A stretch of 64,000 bases of DNA from Taibaiella lutea (lineage in GTDB: Bacteria > Bacteroidota > Bacteroidia > Chitinophagales > Chitinophagaceae), in NCBI RefSeq assembly GCF_008629695.1, contig NZ_VWSH01000001.1, positions 1,329,990 through 1,393,989 on the forward strand, in the 5' to 3' direction. Positions 26,700 to 35,556 of the stretch are shown here, piece by piece. Position 1 is the first letter of the stretch, and each line of letters begins with the position of its first letter. Below the pieces are notes generated by a model. It did no database searches, was not told where the DNA came from, and saw only the letters and a program-made list of their open reading frames with translations. The translations under genes and the position numbers were made by a program.

Positions 26700-29600
26700 T
26701 TAAAACCAGCTTCCGTTAAATGCATCATTTACTTTTTCAGCATTCTCCGTTCTGTTCTTTCTACGTTTAACGTCTCTTCTATGACGTATCATTGTTATAA
26801 TCATAAGTATTGGGAAGGCCAAAAATACAAGTAGAGAAATCATTATATTTCCGCCCATAATTGCGATACCAATTGCCATTACCGGGAAAAAGATAGCACC
26901 AAAACTTACCCATTTGCCTCCAAAATGCCTGCGCATCGGCCTTCTCAATCTTTCTGCAATCAGATACATTCCGGGCACCATAATCAATGTCATAAAGAAC
27001 GCGAATGCAAGACCAAAGATGATGGTCCATGAAAGCGGTTTCCAGAACGTTACGTTGTCTCCGCCAAAGAATATATGCGGATTCAATTCGGAGAAGAGTG
27101 TAACGAAGTTGATGTTGAAACCAACTGCAAGCGGTATCAATGCAAGGATAGCTGCCAATGCTGTAAGCAATACCGGAATGATACGTGTCTTACCGGCTTG
27201 TATCAAGGCTTCACGAGTCTTCATGCCTCGGCCTCTCAATTCGTCTGCAAATTCAATTACAAGAATACCGTTCTTCACAACGATACCTGCCAGACCTACA
27301 ATACCGATACCTGTCATTACTACGGAAACGGTCATGCCTGTCAATGCAAATCCTAATAACACACCGATTACACTGAAGACAATTTCCATAAGGATGATTA
27401 CCGGTTTGCTCATTGAATTAAATTGGATAGCCAGAATAAGAACGATCAATAATAATGCAATTGCTAAAGCTTTACCAAGGAATGCTCCTGTTTCCGCCTG
27501 TTGCTCACCTTCACCTGTTTGCTTGATGGTTACGTTATCAGGTTTTTCTTTAAAGGCGGCTATTTCTTTTGCCAGTTGTGCATTAACGGCAGTCGGCGTA
27601 TATCCTTGTGTCAATAATACATTGGAGGCAAGTGTAATAACCCTTTTCTGGTTTTTACGTTTTACGCTACCTAAAGTACTTGTATAATCCACGTTTACCA
27701 ATGAACTGATAGGTATGCTTTTAAATTGACCTGAAGCCATATCCAGAAAGCTCACTTTAAGGTTCAATAGGTCAACAAGGTTATTTCGTTGGTCAGACTC
27801 ATTACGTAACTGGATCTTGTATTCATCTTCGCCTTCTTTTACTTTGGAAACTTCTCTTCCGAAAAGGGCGGTACGGATGGCCATACCTACTTGTGCAGTT
27901 GAAACGCCTTCTGTCATAGCGCGTTCCCTGTTAATGGTAAGGCTGATTTCCGGATTACTTAAATCCACGTCCATCTTTAATTCTTCCACACCCGGAGTCT
28001 GGATAGAATCAAGATAGTTTTTCAGTGAAACGGCGGTCTTAATCAAATCGTCAAAATCCTCACTTGCTATTTCAATATTAACCGGCGGGTCTGTAGGCGG
28101 ACCGTTTTGTTCTTTACTTACAGATATCTGCGCACCGGGAATACCGCTCATTGCATGACGGATAGAATCCAGATATGGCGCCGTTAATGTGCCATGACGT
28201 TTTTCAAATTCCACAAAAGAAACCTGAATACGGCCTAATTCCGGACGGGTACTTCTGTCGCCGCTTTGAGGGTCGGAAGCACCAATCGCAACGTTCGTGA
28301 TAACACTTTCTACAACCGGGTTCTTTTTCCTTTTACCATCGGGCTGCATAGTCATGCCCAGCACGTTGTAAACTTTGTTTTCCAGCGTGCGTGTTATGGA
28401 ATCCGTATATTCAACTGTTGTTCCTACAGGCAGTTTGAGATAAACATAAATCTGATTGGGCGCGCCGTCGGGGAAGAACACAACGGGTACTTTACGTGCA
28501 CCAAAGAATATGAATGAAAATATAAGCAAGCCTACTGTTCCCAATAATAAATGAACAGGTCTCCAACCATTCAATGCCCAACGCAAGAGGTTCTCGTAAT
28601 GGCTCATAATCCAGGGTAGCACTCTGTTCTGGAAAGCATGTATCCATCCGTCAAGCACATATTTATTCAATACCACGAGGAGCGAAAAGAATATCATCAT
28701 GTTACCGAACAGGAAGAAGTTAGCGCCTTTGGAAACGACTTCTGCACCGGGCGTTTCAGCTACAGCAGGACCACCGGACATTTTAGCAATGAACCCGAAT
28801 AGTACAAAAAGCAAACCACCGATGAAAGGAATAAGGAATGCACGTTTTCTGAAAATGGCTTTCTTAGGTTCAGGTTTTGCATGTTCTTCAGGATGGTTCA
28901 TGAAGTCAACGGCAAATACCGGGTTCATGATAAAGGCTACAATCAATGAAGCTGCAAGGGTAAAGATAAGCATGGTAGGCAGGTACACCATAAACCGCCC
29001 GATGATTCCCGGCCAGAAAAGCAATGGTATAAAGGGAGCCAATGTGGTAAGGGTACCGGACAATACGGGTACAAATACTTCACCGGCGGCCATCATTGCT
29101 GATTTTACAGAGGTTATCTTTCCTTTGTGTTCAACAAAAATGCGGTGTGTGTTTTCAATAACCACAATGGCATCATCCACAATAATACCGAGGCCGAAGA
29201 GCAGGGCAAAGAGTACGATAAAGTTGAGGGTAACATGCGAACCGACTATGAGGTCGGCAGCAGGCAGGAAGAAGAACGCTACGAACATACTTAAGGGTAC
29301 GGACAATGCCACGAAGAAGGCATTGGTTACACCCATAAAGAACATTAAGATGATCAGTACCAATACGAAACCGATAACGATAGAGTTCACCAGGTCTTTA
29401 AAGGAAGTCCTTGTGGTATTACTCTGGTCGCCTGTAATTCTCACTTCAAGGTCTCTCGGAAACTGAGCCTGCTTCACTTCTTCTGTAACTCTTTTTACAT
29501 TGTCAGACGTTTCAATCAGGTTTTCTCCGGAACGTTTAATGATATTGAGAGTAATTACATTTTTACCATCCAGACGTGCAAAGCTTTCATGCTCTTTGAC

Positions 29601-30434
29601 GGTATCTTTAATGTCAGCAATATCTTTCAGGTAAATAGGAGAGCCTTTGGTGTTGCGGACTACGATTTGAGAAATATCTGCAGCTGTTTTTATTTGCCCT
29701 TTCAGTTGCAGTGTACGTTTCATGTTGCCTACCTGCAGCAAGCCTCCCGAAACGTCCATATTCTCGTTAGCTACAGCAGTGGCAATATTGTCGAAGGTAA
29801 TGCCGGCGGCCTGCATACGCAGGTTGTCGACATTGATTTGAAATTCTCTTTCAGGGGCACCGACAAGATCCACACGGTTGATAGCAGGCAGTTCTTCGAG
29901 CTTATCTTTTAACTGATCGGCATATTTTTTAAGGCGCATCATGTCGTAGTCGCCACTAACGTTTACGTACATGATGGGCTGATCGGAAAAGCTGACTTCA
30001 ATGGCTGTCGGTTCCTGTGTAAGGTCTGTAGGCAAATCCTGCTTGGCTTTATCAATCGCATCTTTCACTTTTTGCACTGCCACGTCTACCTTTACGTCGG
30101 TACCAAATTCCACCATGATTGCTGAATAATCCTGCACGGAGGTACTTGTTACTTTATTGATCTTGGCTCCTGTAATGCCTTTGATTTGTTTCTCAATAGG
30201 CTGCGTTACAAGGTTCTCCATGTCTTTCGGAGAGTTACCTACATAAATGGTTTGTACATAAATGGTAGGAATTACGATATCGGGGAATTGTTCTTTTGGT
30301 AAGGTTATAAATTGAATGATTCCCCAAAGACTCAATATTACCATCAACAGGTAAATAGAAGTCTTGTTACGCACACTCCAACTGGTTGGCCCAAATTGCT
30401 TGAATTTGTCGCCGATATTTTCTAAAACGCTCAT
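26700..30434 (-). CDS. RND efflux pump permease (AcrB/HAE1-like), extended
   Basis: This inner-membrane proton-driven pump subunit has the hallmark segments FGPTSWSVRNKTSIYLLMVI, PKEQFPDIVIPTIYVQT, LLFGLGIIVDDAIVVIENTHRI (with the conserved Asp pair) and GMTVSVVMTGIGIVGLAGIVVKNGILVIEF. At 1,244 residues it is about 200 longer than AcrB. The extra length lies mainly in an insertion near 505-610, with two extra hydrophobic segments (FLIPFIGGLLFVLFGFIA; FFLFGNMMIFFSLLVVLNKYV), and in a C-terminal tail with two more hydrophobic stretches. It is the last gene of the marR-tolC-adaptor-permease operon. The substrate is not predictable from sequence. Confidence 0.93.
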   Translation of the reverse strand: MSVLENIGDKFKQFGPTSWSVRNKTSIYLLMVILSLWGIIQFITLPKEQFPDIVIPTIYVQTIYVGNSPKDMENLVTQPIEKQIKGITGAKINKVTSTSVQDYSAIMVEFGTDVKVDVAVQKVKDAIDKAKQDLPTDLTQEPTAIEVSFSDQPIMYVNVSGDYDMMRLKKYADQLKDKLEELPAINRVDLVGAPEREFQINVDNLRMQAAGITFDNIATAVANENMDVSGGLLQVGNMKRTLQLKGQIKTAADISQIVVRNTKGSPIYLKDIADIKDTVKEHESFARLDGKNVITLNIIKRSGENLIETSDNVKRVTEEVKQAQFPRDLEVRITGDQSNTTRTSFKDLVNSIVIGFVLVLIILMFFMGVTNAFFVALSVPLSMFVAFFFLPAADLIVGSHVTLNFIVLFALLFGLGIIVDDAIVVIENTHRIFVEHKGKITSVKSAMMAAGEVFVPVLSGTLTTLAPFIPLLFWPGIIGRFMVYLPTMLIFTLAASLIVAFIMNPVFAVDFMNHPEEHAKPEPKKAIFRKRAFLIPFIGGLLFVLFGFIAKMSGGPAVAETPGAEVVSKGANFFLFGNMMIFFSLLVVLNKYVLDGWIHAFQNRVLPWIMSHYENLLRWALNGWRPVHLLLGTVGLLIFSFIFFGARKVPVVFFPDGAPNQIYVYLKLPVGTTVEYTDSITRTLENKVYNVLGMTMQPDGKRKKNPVVESVITNVAIGASDPQSGDRSTRPELGRIQVSFVEFEKRHGTLTAPYLDSIRHAMSGIPGAQISVSKEQNGPPTDPPVNIEIASEDFDDLIKTAVSLKNYLDSIQTPGVEELKMDVDLSNPEISLTINRERAMTEGVSTAQVGMAIRTALFGREVSKVKEGEDEYKIQLRNESDQRNNLVDLLNLKVSFLDMASGQFKSIPISSLVNVDYTSTLGSVKRKNQKRVITLASNVLLTQGYTPTAVNAQLAKEIAAFKEKPDNVTIKQTGEGEQQAETGAFLGKALAIALLLIVLILAIQFNSMSKPVIILMEIVFSVIGVLLGFALTGMTVSVVMTGIGIVGLAGIVVKNGILVIEFADELRGRGMKTREALIQAGKTRIIPVLLTALAAILALIPLAVGFNINFVTLFSELNPHIFFGGDNVTFWKPLSWTIIFGLAFAFFMTLIMVPGMYLIAERLRRPMRRHFGGKWVSFGAIFFPVMAIGIAIMGGNIMISLLVFLAFPILMIITMIRHRRDVKRRKNRTENAEKVNDAFNGSWF

Positions 30435-30538
30435 GAGTTATAATGCTAAGAGGTTGTTGATAATTAATTCGAAAAAGTACCCGGAATGTTTCCGGTGATC
30501 GCTATTATAAAAACAGCATCATGAAAATCTATGTTTGG

Positions 30539-31729
30539 CTATTTACCTGAATCAATAATAATGGGTTGGCCTTCATATAGATTCTGGAATCCGTTAACGA
30601 TAACAATATCGCCGATTTTCAATCCGCTTTTCACTTCCAGTCTGTCGCTGTATAATTCTCCGATAGTGATTTGTCTTTTACGCGCAAACCATTTTCCTTT
30701 TTCGTTTGAAGCAACCATAATGTATTTACCTTTTTCATCGTTCTGAATTGTATTTACAGGAATGGTTATAGCGTCAGGTGCGGTATAATCTCTGATGCTG
30801 ACTTTTGCAATCTGGTTAGGGCGTACGCTTTGGTCAACCGGTATTTTTCCTTCTACATAAAAGGAACGGTTAACAGGGTCGATCAGTTTACCTGTAACGT
30901 TTACCTTGGTATTGATAACTTTATTACCTGCTTCAGGCAATGTTACTTTCAGGTCTGAACCCACTTTTATTTGTTCCAGATAATTTTCAGGAACGTTAAC
31001 GGTAACTTTAAGGTCGCTGTTGCTTACGATCTGTACCTGATTCCCGCCTGTGAAAACTTCGCCTATTTTTACGTTTACAATATTGGCAACGCCGCTGATA
31101 GGTGCGTGTATGTTTGCAAAGCCTAATTGCTCCTGTGCTATCTTAAGGTTGGCAAGCGCTGCATTATATTGGCTTTGCATGGCTTCAACACTTGTTTTGG
31201 CATTTAATACCTGTAATTCGGTACCTATGTTTTGCGACCACAGGTTTTGCTGACGTTTATATACACTTTGCGCCTGGTCTAATTGTGCTTTCGCGCCATT
31301 AACCTGTTGCTGCATGGCAATTACATTCTGGTTTTGTGTGCTTGATTCCAGCTTCAATAATAACTGGCCTTGTTTTACAGGATCGCCTTGCTTTACCATA
31401 ACGGCCGTTACTACTCCACCCTGTCCGCGCGGTGCAACATTGGCTGTGTTCAAGGCATCAATTTTTCCCTGAAGGTCAATATAGTGGTTGAATGTTTCGG
31501 TACCGATGGTTTCAACGGAAACGAGTTTGGTTTTTGCACTTACAACTGTTGAGGGATCAAGTTTTGCAATCTCATCCTGAAGCTTTGTTATTTTATCGGA
31601 AAGTGATGATTGTTCTTCCTGTAATTTTTCCAGATCGGCTTTCTTCTTTTTCAGGTCATTGCCGCCGCAAGAGGACAAGAGTCCCAAGGCTAAGGCAACA
31701 GTCGGTAAAATAATCAATGCTTTTTTCAT
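30539..31729 (-). CDS. RND efflux periplasmic adaptor (membrane fusion protein), lipoprotein
   Basis: The 396-residue protein links the permease to the outer-membrane channel. It has a lipoprotein signal (LGLLSSCGGND, Cys21). A short coiled coil (KADLEKLQEEQSSLSDKITK) precedes the lipoyl-like half (VTAVMVKQGDPVKQGQLLLKL). An alpha-hairpin follows (QQVNGAKAQLDQAQSVYKRQ), then the second lipoyl half and a beta-barrel domain (APISGVANIVNVKIGEVFTGG). The N-terminal coiled coil is an unusual addition. It lies 104 bp before the permease gene and 78 bp after the TolC-like gene. Confidence 0.93.
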   Translation of the reverse strand: MKKALIILPTVALALGLLSSCGGNDLKKKKADLEKLQEEQSSLSDKITKLQDEIAKLDPSTVVSAKTKLVSVETIGTETFNHYIDLQGKIDALNTANVAPRGQGGVVTAVMVKQGDPVKQGQLLLKLESSTQNQNVIAMQQQVNGAKAQLDQAQSVYKRQQNLWSQNIGTELQVLNAKTSVEAMQSQYNAALANLKIAQEQLGFANIHAPISGVANIVNVKIGEVFTGGNQVQIVSNSDLKVTVNVPENYLEQIKVGSDLKVTLPEAGNKVINTKVNVTGKLIDPVNRSFYVEGKIPVDQSVRPNQIAKVSIRDYTAPDAITIPVNTIQNDEKGKYIMVASNEKGKWFARKRQITIGELYSDRLEVKSGLKIGDIVIVNGFQNLYEGQPIIIDSGK

Positions 31730-31807
31730 TTGAATGTATTGAATTGAATAAATTAATGTTTGATTGAAAGCCGCACCTTAAAAGAAGCACAGCATTTATG
31801 TTTTGAT

Positions 31808-33154
31808 TTATAGGTTGCCTGTAGCTTTTAAGAAATCAACTCTGGCAATTACAGCATCGTACAATGAGTTGACATAATTGCTCTGAGCGGTTTCAAGTCC
31901 TGCCTGGGCGGTCACAACTTCTGTCTGGGAACCGGTACCGACTTCGTATTTCTTTTTGGTTTGCTGATAAACCCTATCAGCCAGTTCCATGTTTTTCTTT
32001 TGATAGTCCATCACTGCAATAGCGGTTTTGAAATTGTTGGTTGCAGTTATAACATCATTATCAATTGTGTGCTTCATGTCTTCCAATTGATTTTCTGTTT
32101 TCTGCAATTTTAATTTAGCCTGTGCTACTCTTGAATGAATGGCAAAACCTTTGAACAATGGTACAGAAATACGCAGGCCAACATAAGAAGAGCTGTACCA
32201 GTCTTTGCTGTAATCTATTTTATCGCCATAGTTCTGCGTAGCGTAGGAAGCATTCAAGGTCAGTGCCGGTAGTCTGCTGTATTGGTAACGTTTAATATCG
32301 TATTCATTAAGCTGCCGGGTAAGTTGCAGGTATTGGTATTCCTTTCTGTCTTCATAGTTGTATGCCTGATTGATAAGCACCTGGTCTTTAATCTGGTCAT
32401 CACTAAGGCTGTCTGTCAATACCAGCATGTCTTTAGGCGACATGCCCAACAATATTTTCAGGCCGTTGTATCCGTTTGCAACGGAAAGCAATACTTTTTC
32501 CTTTTCTGTTTTCAGGTTAGCAAGCTGCACATCATTCTTATCAACATCGAGTTGCTCTGCAAAACCGTTTTCATACATGGCTTTTGTATCGTGCCTTTGC
32601 TTTTCTACCAAACCGATGTTCACATCCAGAAGTGCTATCTGCGTTTTGCTCAGTACCAATTGGTAATAAACTTTTATGACATTGGCTTTGATGTTTTGCT
32701 TTGTGATTTCGGCGTTTAAGGTTTGCCATTTCATGGATGTGCTGCGAGCCTGTAAGCCTACAAACACCTGTCCGTCAAACACAACCTGACTTAAATCCAG
32801 GCTTCCCGAGGTAGCATATTGTGTTCCGAATTTAAGCGGAATAAAAGTACCTGCAGGCTGGCCCAGAAATTCGCCGGGAATTAATTGCACGGGTAATTTA
32901 AGGTTATCTGTAAATGAACCATTTGCTGCCAGGGAAGGATAAGCGGTAGCGGTAATTTCATTATTACTTTGCTTTTGGAGTAAAATATCTACCAGCGCAT
33001 TCTTTACCTGCACATTATTCTGCTCTGCATATTCCACGGCTTCTTTTACGGAAAGCCTGTGAATTACAGCAGTAGTATCTGCCTGGGCATTAGCATGCAA
33101 GCCCAAAAAAGATAGGCTACAAATAATCATCGATGTCTTTAAGAGTAACTTCAT
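31808..33154 (-). CDS. TolC-family outer membrane efflux channel
   Basis: The 448-residue protein has a signal peptide (ICSLSFLGLHANAQ) and the two-fold outer-membrane-efflux-protein repeat: LSVKEAVEYAEQNNVQVKNA early and VGLRISVPLFKGFAIHSRVAQAKLK late. Long heptad-rich helices form the periplasmic tunnel. It supplies the exit channel for the adaptor and permease encoded next in the operon. The gap to the upstream marR gene is 50 bp. Confidence 0.93.
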   Translation of the reverse strand: MKLLLKTSMIICSLSFLGLHANAQADTTAVIHRLSVKEAVEYAEQNNVQVKNALVDILLQKQSNNEITATAYPSLAANGSFTDNLKLPVQLIPGEFLGQPAGTFIPLKFGTQYATSGSLDLSQVVFDGQVFVGLQARSTSMKWQTLNAEITKQNIKANVIKVYYQLVLSKTQIALLDVNIGLVEKQRHDTKAMYENGFAEQLDVDKNDVQLANLKTEKEKVLLSVANGYNGLKILLGMSPKDMLVLTDSLSDDQIKDQVLINQAYNYEDRKEYQYLQLTRQLNEYDIKRYQYSRLPALTLNASYATQNYGDKIDYSKDWYSSSYVGLRISVPLFKGFAIHSRVAQAKLKLQKTENQLEDMKHTIDNDVITATNNFKTAIAVMDYQKKNMELADRVYQQTKKKYEVGTGSQTEVVTAQAGLETAQSNYVNSLYDAVIARVDFLKATGNL

Positions 33155-33204
33155 TGCAACGTATGTTTCAAAAATAAAGTATAATATACCTGTTGATACT
33201 TCAA

Positions 33205-33690
33205 CTAATGTTTCAACTGCTCCAGCTTATCAGCAGTTTCTTTTATGGTATTAATGGTATTCAATCTGTCTTCGGAGTTGAATGCCGAGAAAATTTCCGT
33301 TTCCACCTTCTGCATAATGTCTTTGATCTGCAATGCCACGAATGTGCCGGTCTTTGTCGTTCTCAGATTATTCTTACGTTTGTCGTTCTTATCCGGGGCT
33401 ATGCTTATCAACCCTTTCTTTTCTAACACAACCACTGTCCGCTGCACCGATGATTTGTCCCTGTGTACCATATCGGCTATTTCCTGCTGGCTGATACAAC
33501 CACAACTGTGAATACACATCAGTATAGGAAGTTGTTCCATTTTAACCGGAACGGAGGCCTCTTCAATAAGCCGGTTGGCTACTCTGAACATAACGCAATG
33601 AATGCGGTGCATCTGAAAAATAAGGGTGTCTTTCATTTCTGAAAAAAAACCTTCCCAATGCTTCGAGTCTACTTCACAATTATTTTTCAC
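33205..33690 (-). CDS. MarR-family transcriptional repressor of the efflux operon
   Basis: The 161-residue protein has the MarR winged-helix core: KMEQLPILMCIHSCGCISQQ, EIADMVHRDKSSVQRTVVVLEKKGLI (recognition helix) and PDKNDKRKNNLRTTKTG (wing). As the first gene of the efflux operon it probably represses its own promoter. That idea is supported by a palindrome lying between the promoter elements at 33837-33850. Three Cys residues (Cys5, and Cys60 and Cys64 in MCIHSCGC) could sense oxidants or electrophiles; that is speculation. Confidence 0.9.
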   Translation of the reverse strand: MKNNCEVDSKHWEGFFSEMKDTLIFQMHRIHCVMFRVANRLIEEASVPVKMEQLPILMCIHSCGCISQQEIADMVHRDKSSVQRTVVVLEKKGLISIAPDKNDKRKNNLRTTKTGTFVALQIKDIMQKVETEIFSAFNSEDRLNTINTIKETADKLEQLKH

Positions 33691-33821
33691 TTAATAAATT
33701 TTACTAAATACATCAAAATGACTGTATCATATTAAAGTCATAGTAAAACGTGGATAATTCAACTAAGAAATAAAAATCTTCCTTAAAGAAAAGCTAAAAC
33801 CGCGTTTTCACTAAATCGCCG

Positions 33822-33854
33822 CAAAGATATTATTAAGTTGACCTATCAACCAAA
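33822..33854 (-). promoter_or_regulatory. Promoter of the marR-efflux operon
   Basis: On the minus strand, TTTG (33854-33851) and TATCTTTG (33829-33822) are separated by 21 bp, an excellent match to the Bacteroidota sigma consensus. Predicted initiation near 33816 gives a 5' UTR of about 126 nt before marR. Confidence 0.75.
33837..33850. promoter_or_regulatory. Operator-like palindrome inside the marR promoter
   Basis: GTTGACCTATCAAC has 5-bp arms (GTTGA/TCAAC) around a 4-bp centre. It fits entirely between the -33 and -7 elements. A bound MarR dimer would block RNA polymerase, so autorepression is inferred. Confidence 0.6.
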
Positions 33855-34053
33855 TTTAATTTTTATCTTTTTTTACGTTGCAAATGTAGAATCGAAACAG
33901 ATGGCAATGAATTTATATTATGTCAAACAACTATTGCCTTCGACGAATGCAGGTATTTTTTCGGTGAATGAAGAAAACAAAAGAAAATAATTCAACCTGA
34001 CAGTGCTAAAATGTTTTTTATGAAAGCTTTTGCTTCATCCCTATAGCCCAAAT

Positions 34054-34084
34054 TTTGAAATACAAAAAACACGATTTATCTTCG
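34054..34084 (+). promoter_or_regulatory. Promoter of the leader-aminotransferase-aspartate kinase unit
   Basis: TTTG (34054-34057) and TATCTTCG (34077-34084) are separated by exactly 19 bp. The -7 box differs from TAnnTTTG by one base. Predicted initiation near 34090 lies only a few bases before the leader-peptide ATG at 34095. Confidence 0.65.
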
Positions 34085-34094
34085 TCGTCCGATT

Positions 34095-34148
34095 ATGAAT
34101 ATGAACATGACATATAAGAATGTGAAACGCATTACCCAAAACAGGTAA
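34095..34148 (+). CDS. Candidate attenuation leader peptide (17 aa)
   Basis: The short frame reads MNMNMTYKNVKRITQNR and ends at TAA 34146-34148. Three of its first five codons are Met, and Thr and Ile codons follow. It lies just after a good promoter and before an intrinsic terminator (34186-34218) that no other gene explains. The sequence around its stop (34143-34153) can pair with 34187-34197, the 5' arm of that terminator. A ribosome finishing the leader would mask this region and allow termination, while one stalled early would leave it free as antiterminator. Translation is not proven. Confidence 0.5.
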   Translation: MNMNMTYKNVKRITQNR

Positions 34149-34185
34149 TCCTTGCATTGTATTATGTGTTATCAACTAAATACAG

Positions 34186-34218
34186 AGAGGCTTACCTGAT
34201 ACGGTGAGCCTCTTTTTT
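34186..34218 (+). terminator. Attenuator terminator ahead of the aminotransferase gene
   Basis: AGAGGCTTACC (34186-34196) pairs with GGTGAGCCTCT (34203-34213, one wobble), and T residues run to 34218. It ends 21 bp before the CDS start at 34240. The nearest upstream gene (marR) points away, so this hairpin must act on the leader transcript. Confidence 0.8.
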
Positions 34219-34239
34219 AACTTTAAAAATTGCGCGTCG

Positions 34240-35496
34240 ATGAGCAAACTCAGCAATCTTGCAGAATCTTTAGTGGGTTCTGAAATCGTAAAACTCGGTA
34301 ATGAAATCAACAACCGTATCCGCAACGGTGAAAAGATTTACAATTACACTATCGGTGATTTTGCTCCTGCAATTTTCCCGATTCCCGTACAGCTGAAAGA
34401 TGCTATCATAAAAGCTTACAATGATGGATTTACTAATTATCCCGCTGCCGATGGCATTTTACCTTTAAGAGAAGCGGTGAGCGCTTTTATTGAGACAAAG
34501 GAACATATCAAATATGATGTTTCCGAAATTCAGATTGCGAGTGGCGGCCGTCCGTTAATTTACTCTTTGTTTGCTACGGTTGTCAATCCCGGCGATAAAG
34601 TGATTTATGCGGTACCATCCTGGAATAACAATCATTATACGAATCTGAATCATGGAAAGGCTTGTGAGATTGTGGTTACACCTGAAAACAACTTCATGCC
34701 AACGGCGGCTGACATTGCGCCGCATATTGAAGGTGCGGCATTGCTTTGTTTGTGCACGCCCCAAAATCCTACGGGGACAACTTTAGGCAAGAAAGAGCTG
34801 GAGAAAATTTGTGATATGGTTCTTGCAGAAAATGAAAAACGTGGCGCGGATGAAAAGAAATTGTATGTGCTGTTCGACCAAATGTATTTCACCCTTTGTT
34901 ATGGCGATACTAAGCATTATCATCCGGTGGCATTGCGTCCTGAAATGAAGGCTTATACCATTACAGTTGATGGTATATCCAAATCGTTTGCTGCAACGGG
35001 TGTGCGTGTGGGTTGGTCATTAGGACCTGCGCCTGTAATGGCAAAAATGAAGGCGTTGCTGAGTCATATCGGGGCCTGGGCACCGATGGCGGAGCAAAAA
35101 GCAACGGCAGATTTCTTAGTGAATACGGAAGCGGTTGATGCTTATCTTGCTGATATCAAAGGAAAGCTGGAAACAAGGTTATGGAAGATTTATAATTCTT
35201 TTGAAGACCTGAAGGCAAAAGGTTATAATGTAGATGCTATTGTTCCGCAAGCAGCTATTTATCTTACTGCAAAGATTGATTTAAAGGGTAAGAAACTGGG
35301 TGATAAAGTACTGGAAGCACAAGCTGATGTTACTCAATTTTTATTGTCGGAAGCATGTGTGGCATTGGTACCGTTTAATTGTTTCGGCGCTGATAAAGAA
35401 TCACCATGGTACCGTATAAGTGTTGGTACTTGTACTTTAGAGGATTTGGATATTGTATTCAAGAACCTTGAAAATGCATTGAGCAGATTAAAATAA
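34240..35496 (+). CDS. PLP-dependent class I/II aminotransferase (aspartate aminotransferase-like)
   Basis: The start at 34240 (MSKLSNLAESLVGSEIVKLG) is chosen because the in-frame ATG at 34204 lies inside the terminator hairpin. The 418-residue enzyme has fold-type I landmarks: GFTNYPAADGILPLREAVS near residue 66, CTPQNPTGTTL near 170, YVLFDQMYFTLCY near 208 and the PLP-lysine region DGISKSFAATGVRVGW near 247. It is followed after 60 bp by aspartate kinase. Supply or use of aspartate in the aspartate-family pathway is therefore likely. The exact substrate is uncertain. Confidence 0.88.
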   Translation: MSKLSNLAESLVGSEIVKLGNEINNRIRNGEKIYNYTIGDFAPAIFPIPVQLKDAIIKAYNDGFTNYPAADGILPLREAVSAFIETKEHIKYDVSEIQIASGGRPLIYSLFATVVNPGDKVIYAVPSWNNNHYTNLNHGKACEIVVTPENNFMPTAADIAPHIEGAALLCLCTPQNPTGTTLGKKELEKICDMVLAENEKRGADEKKLYVLFDQMYFTLCYGDTKHYHPVALRPEMKAYTITVDGISKSFAATGVRVGWSLGPAPVMAKMKALLSHIGAWAPMAEQKATADFLVNTEAVDAYLADIKGKLETRLWKIYNSFEDLKAKGYNVDAIVPQAAIYLTAKIDLKGKKLGDKVLEAQADVTQFLLSEACVALVPFNCFGADKESPWYRISVGTCTLEDLDIVFKNLENALSRLK

Positions 35497-35497
35497 A

Positions 35498-35547
35498 ATT
35501 CCAAATTCCAAAACACAAATTTCAAAACACAAATTCCAAATTTCCAA
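35498..35547. repeat. 14-bp-period A/C-rich tandem repeat
   Basis: TTCCAAAACACAAA (35506-35519) and TTTCAAAACACAAA (35520-35533) are tandem, flanked by partial TTCCAA units on both sides. It fills most of the 60-bp gap between the aminotransferase and aspartate kinase genes. Low-complexity arrays of this type are scattered in some genomes; no function is evident. Confidence 0.65.
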
Positions 35548-35556
35548 TTAATCTAA

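Noticed and set aside
26914-29466. Two frames of about 255 codons antisense to the RND permease
   Set aside because: Low-complexity, Asn/Thr/Ile-rich translations with no domain; explained by the codon pattern of the permease.
34204-34239. An upstream ATG giving a 12-residue longer aminotransferase
   Set aside because: This start lies inside the terminator hairpin and adds a non-conserved segment.
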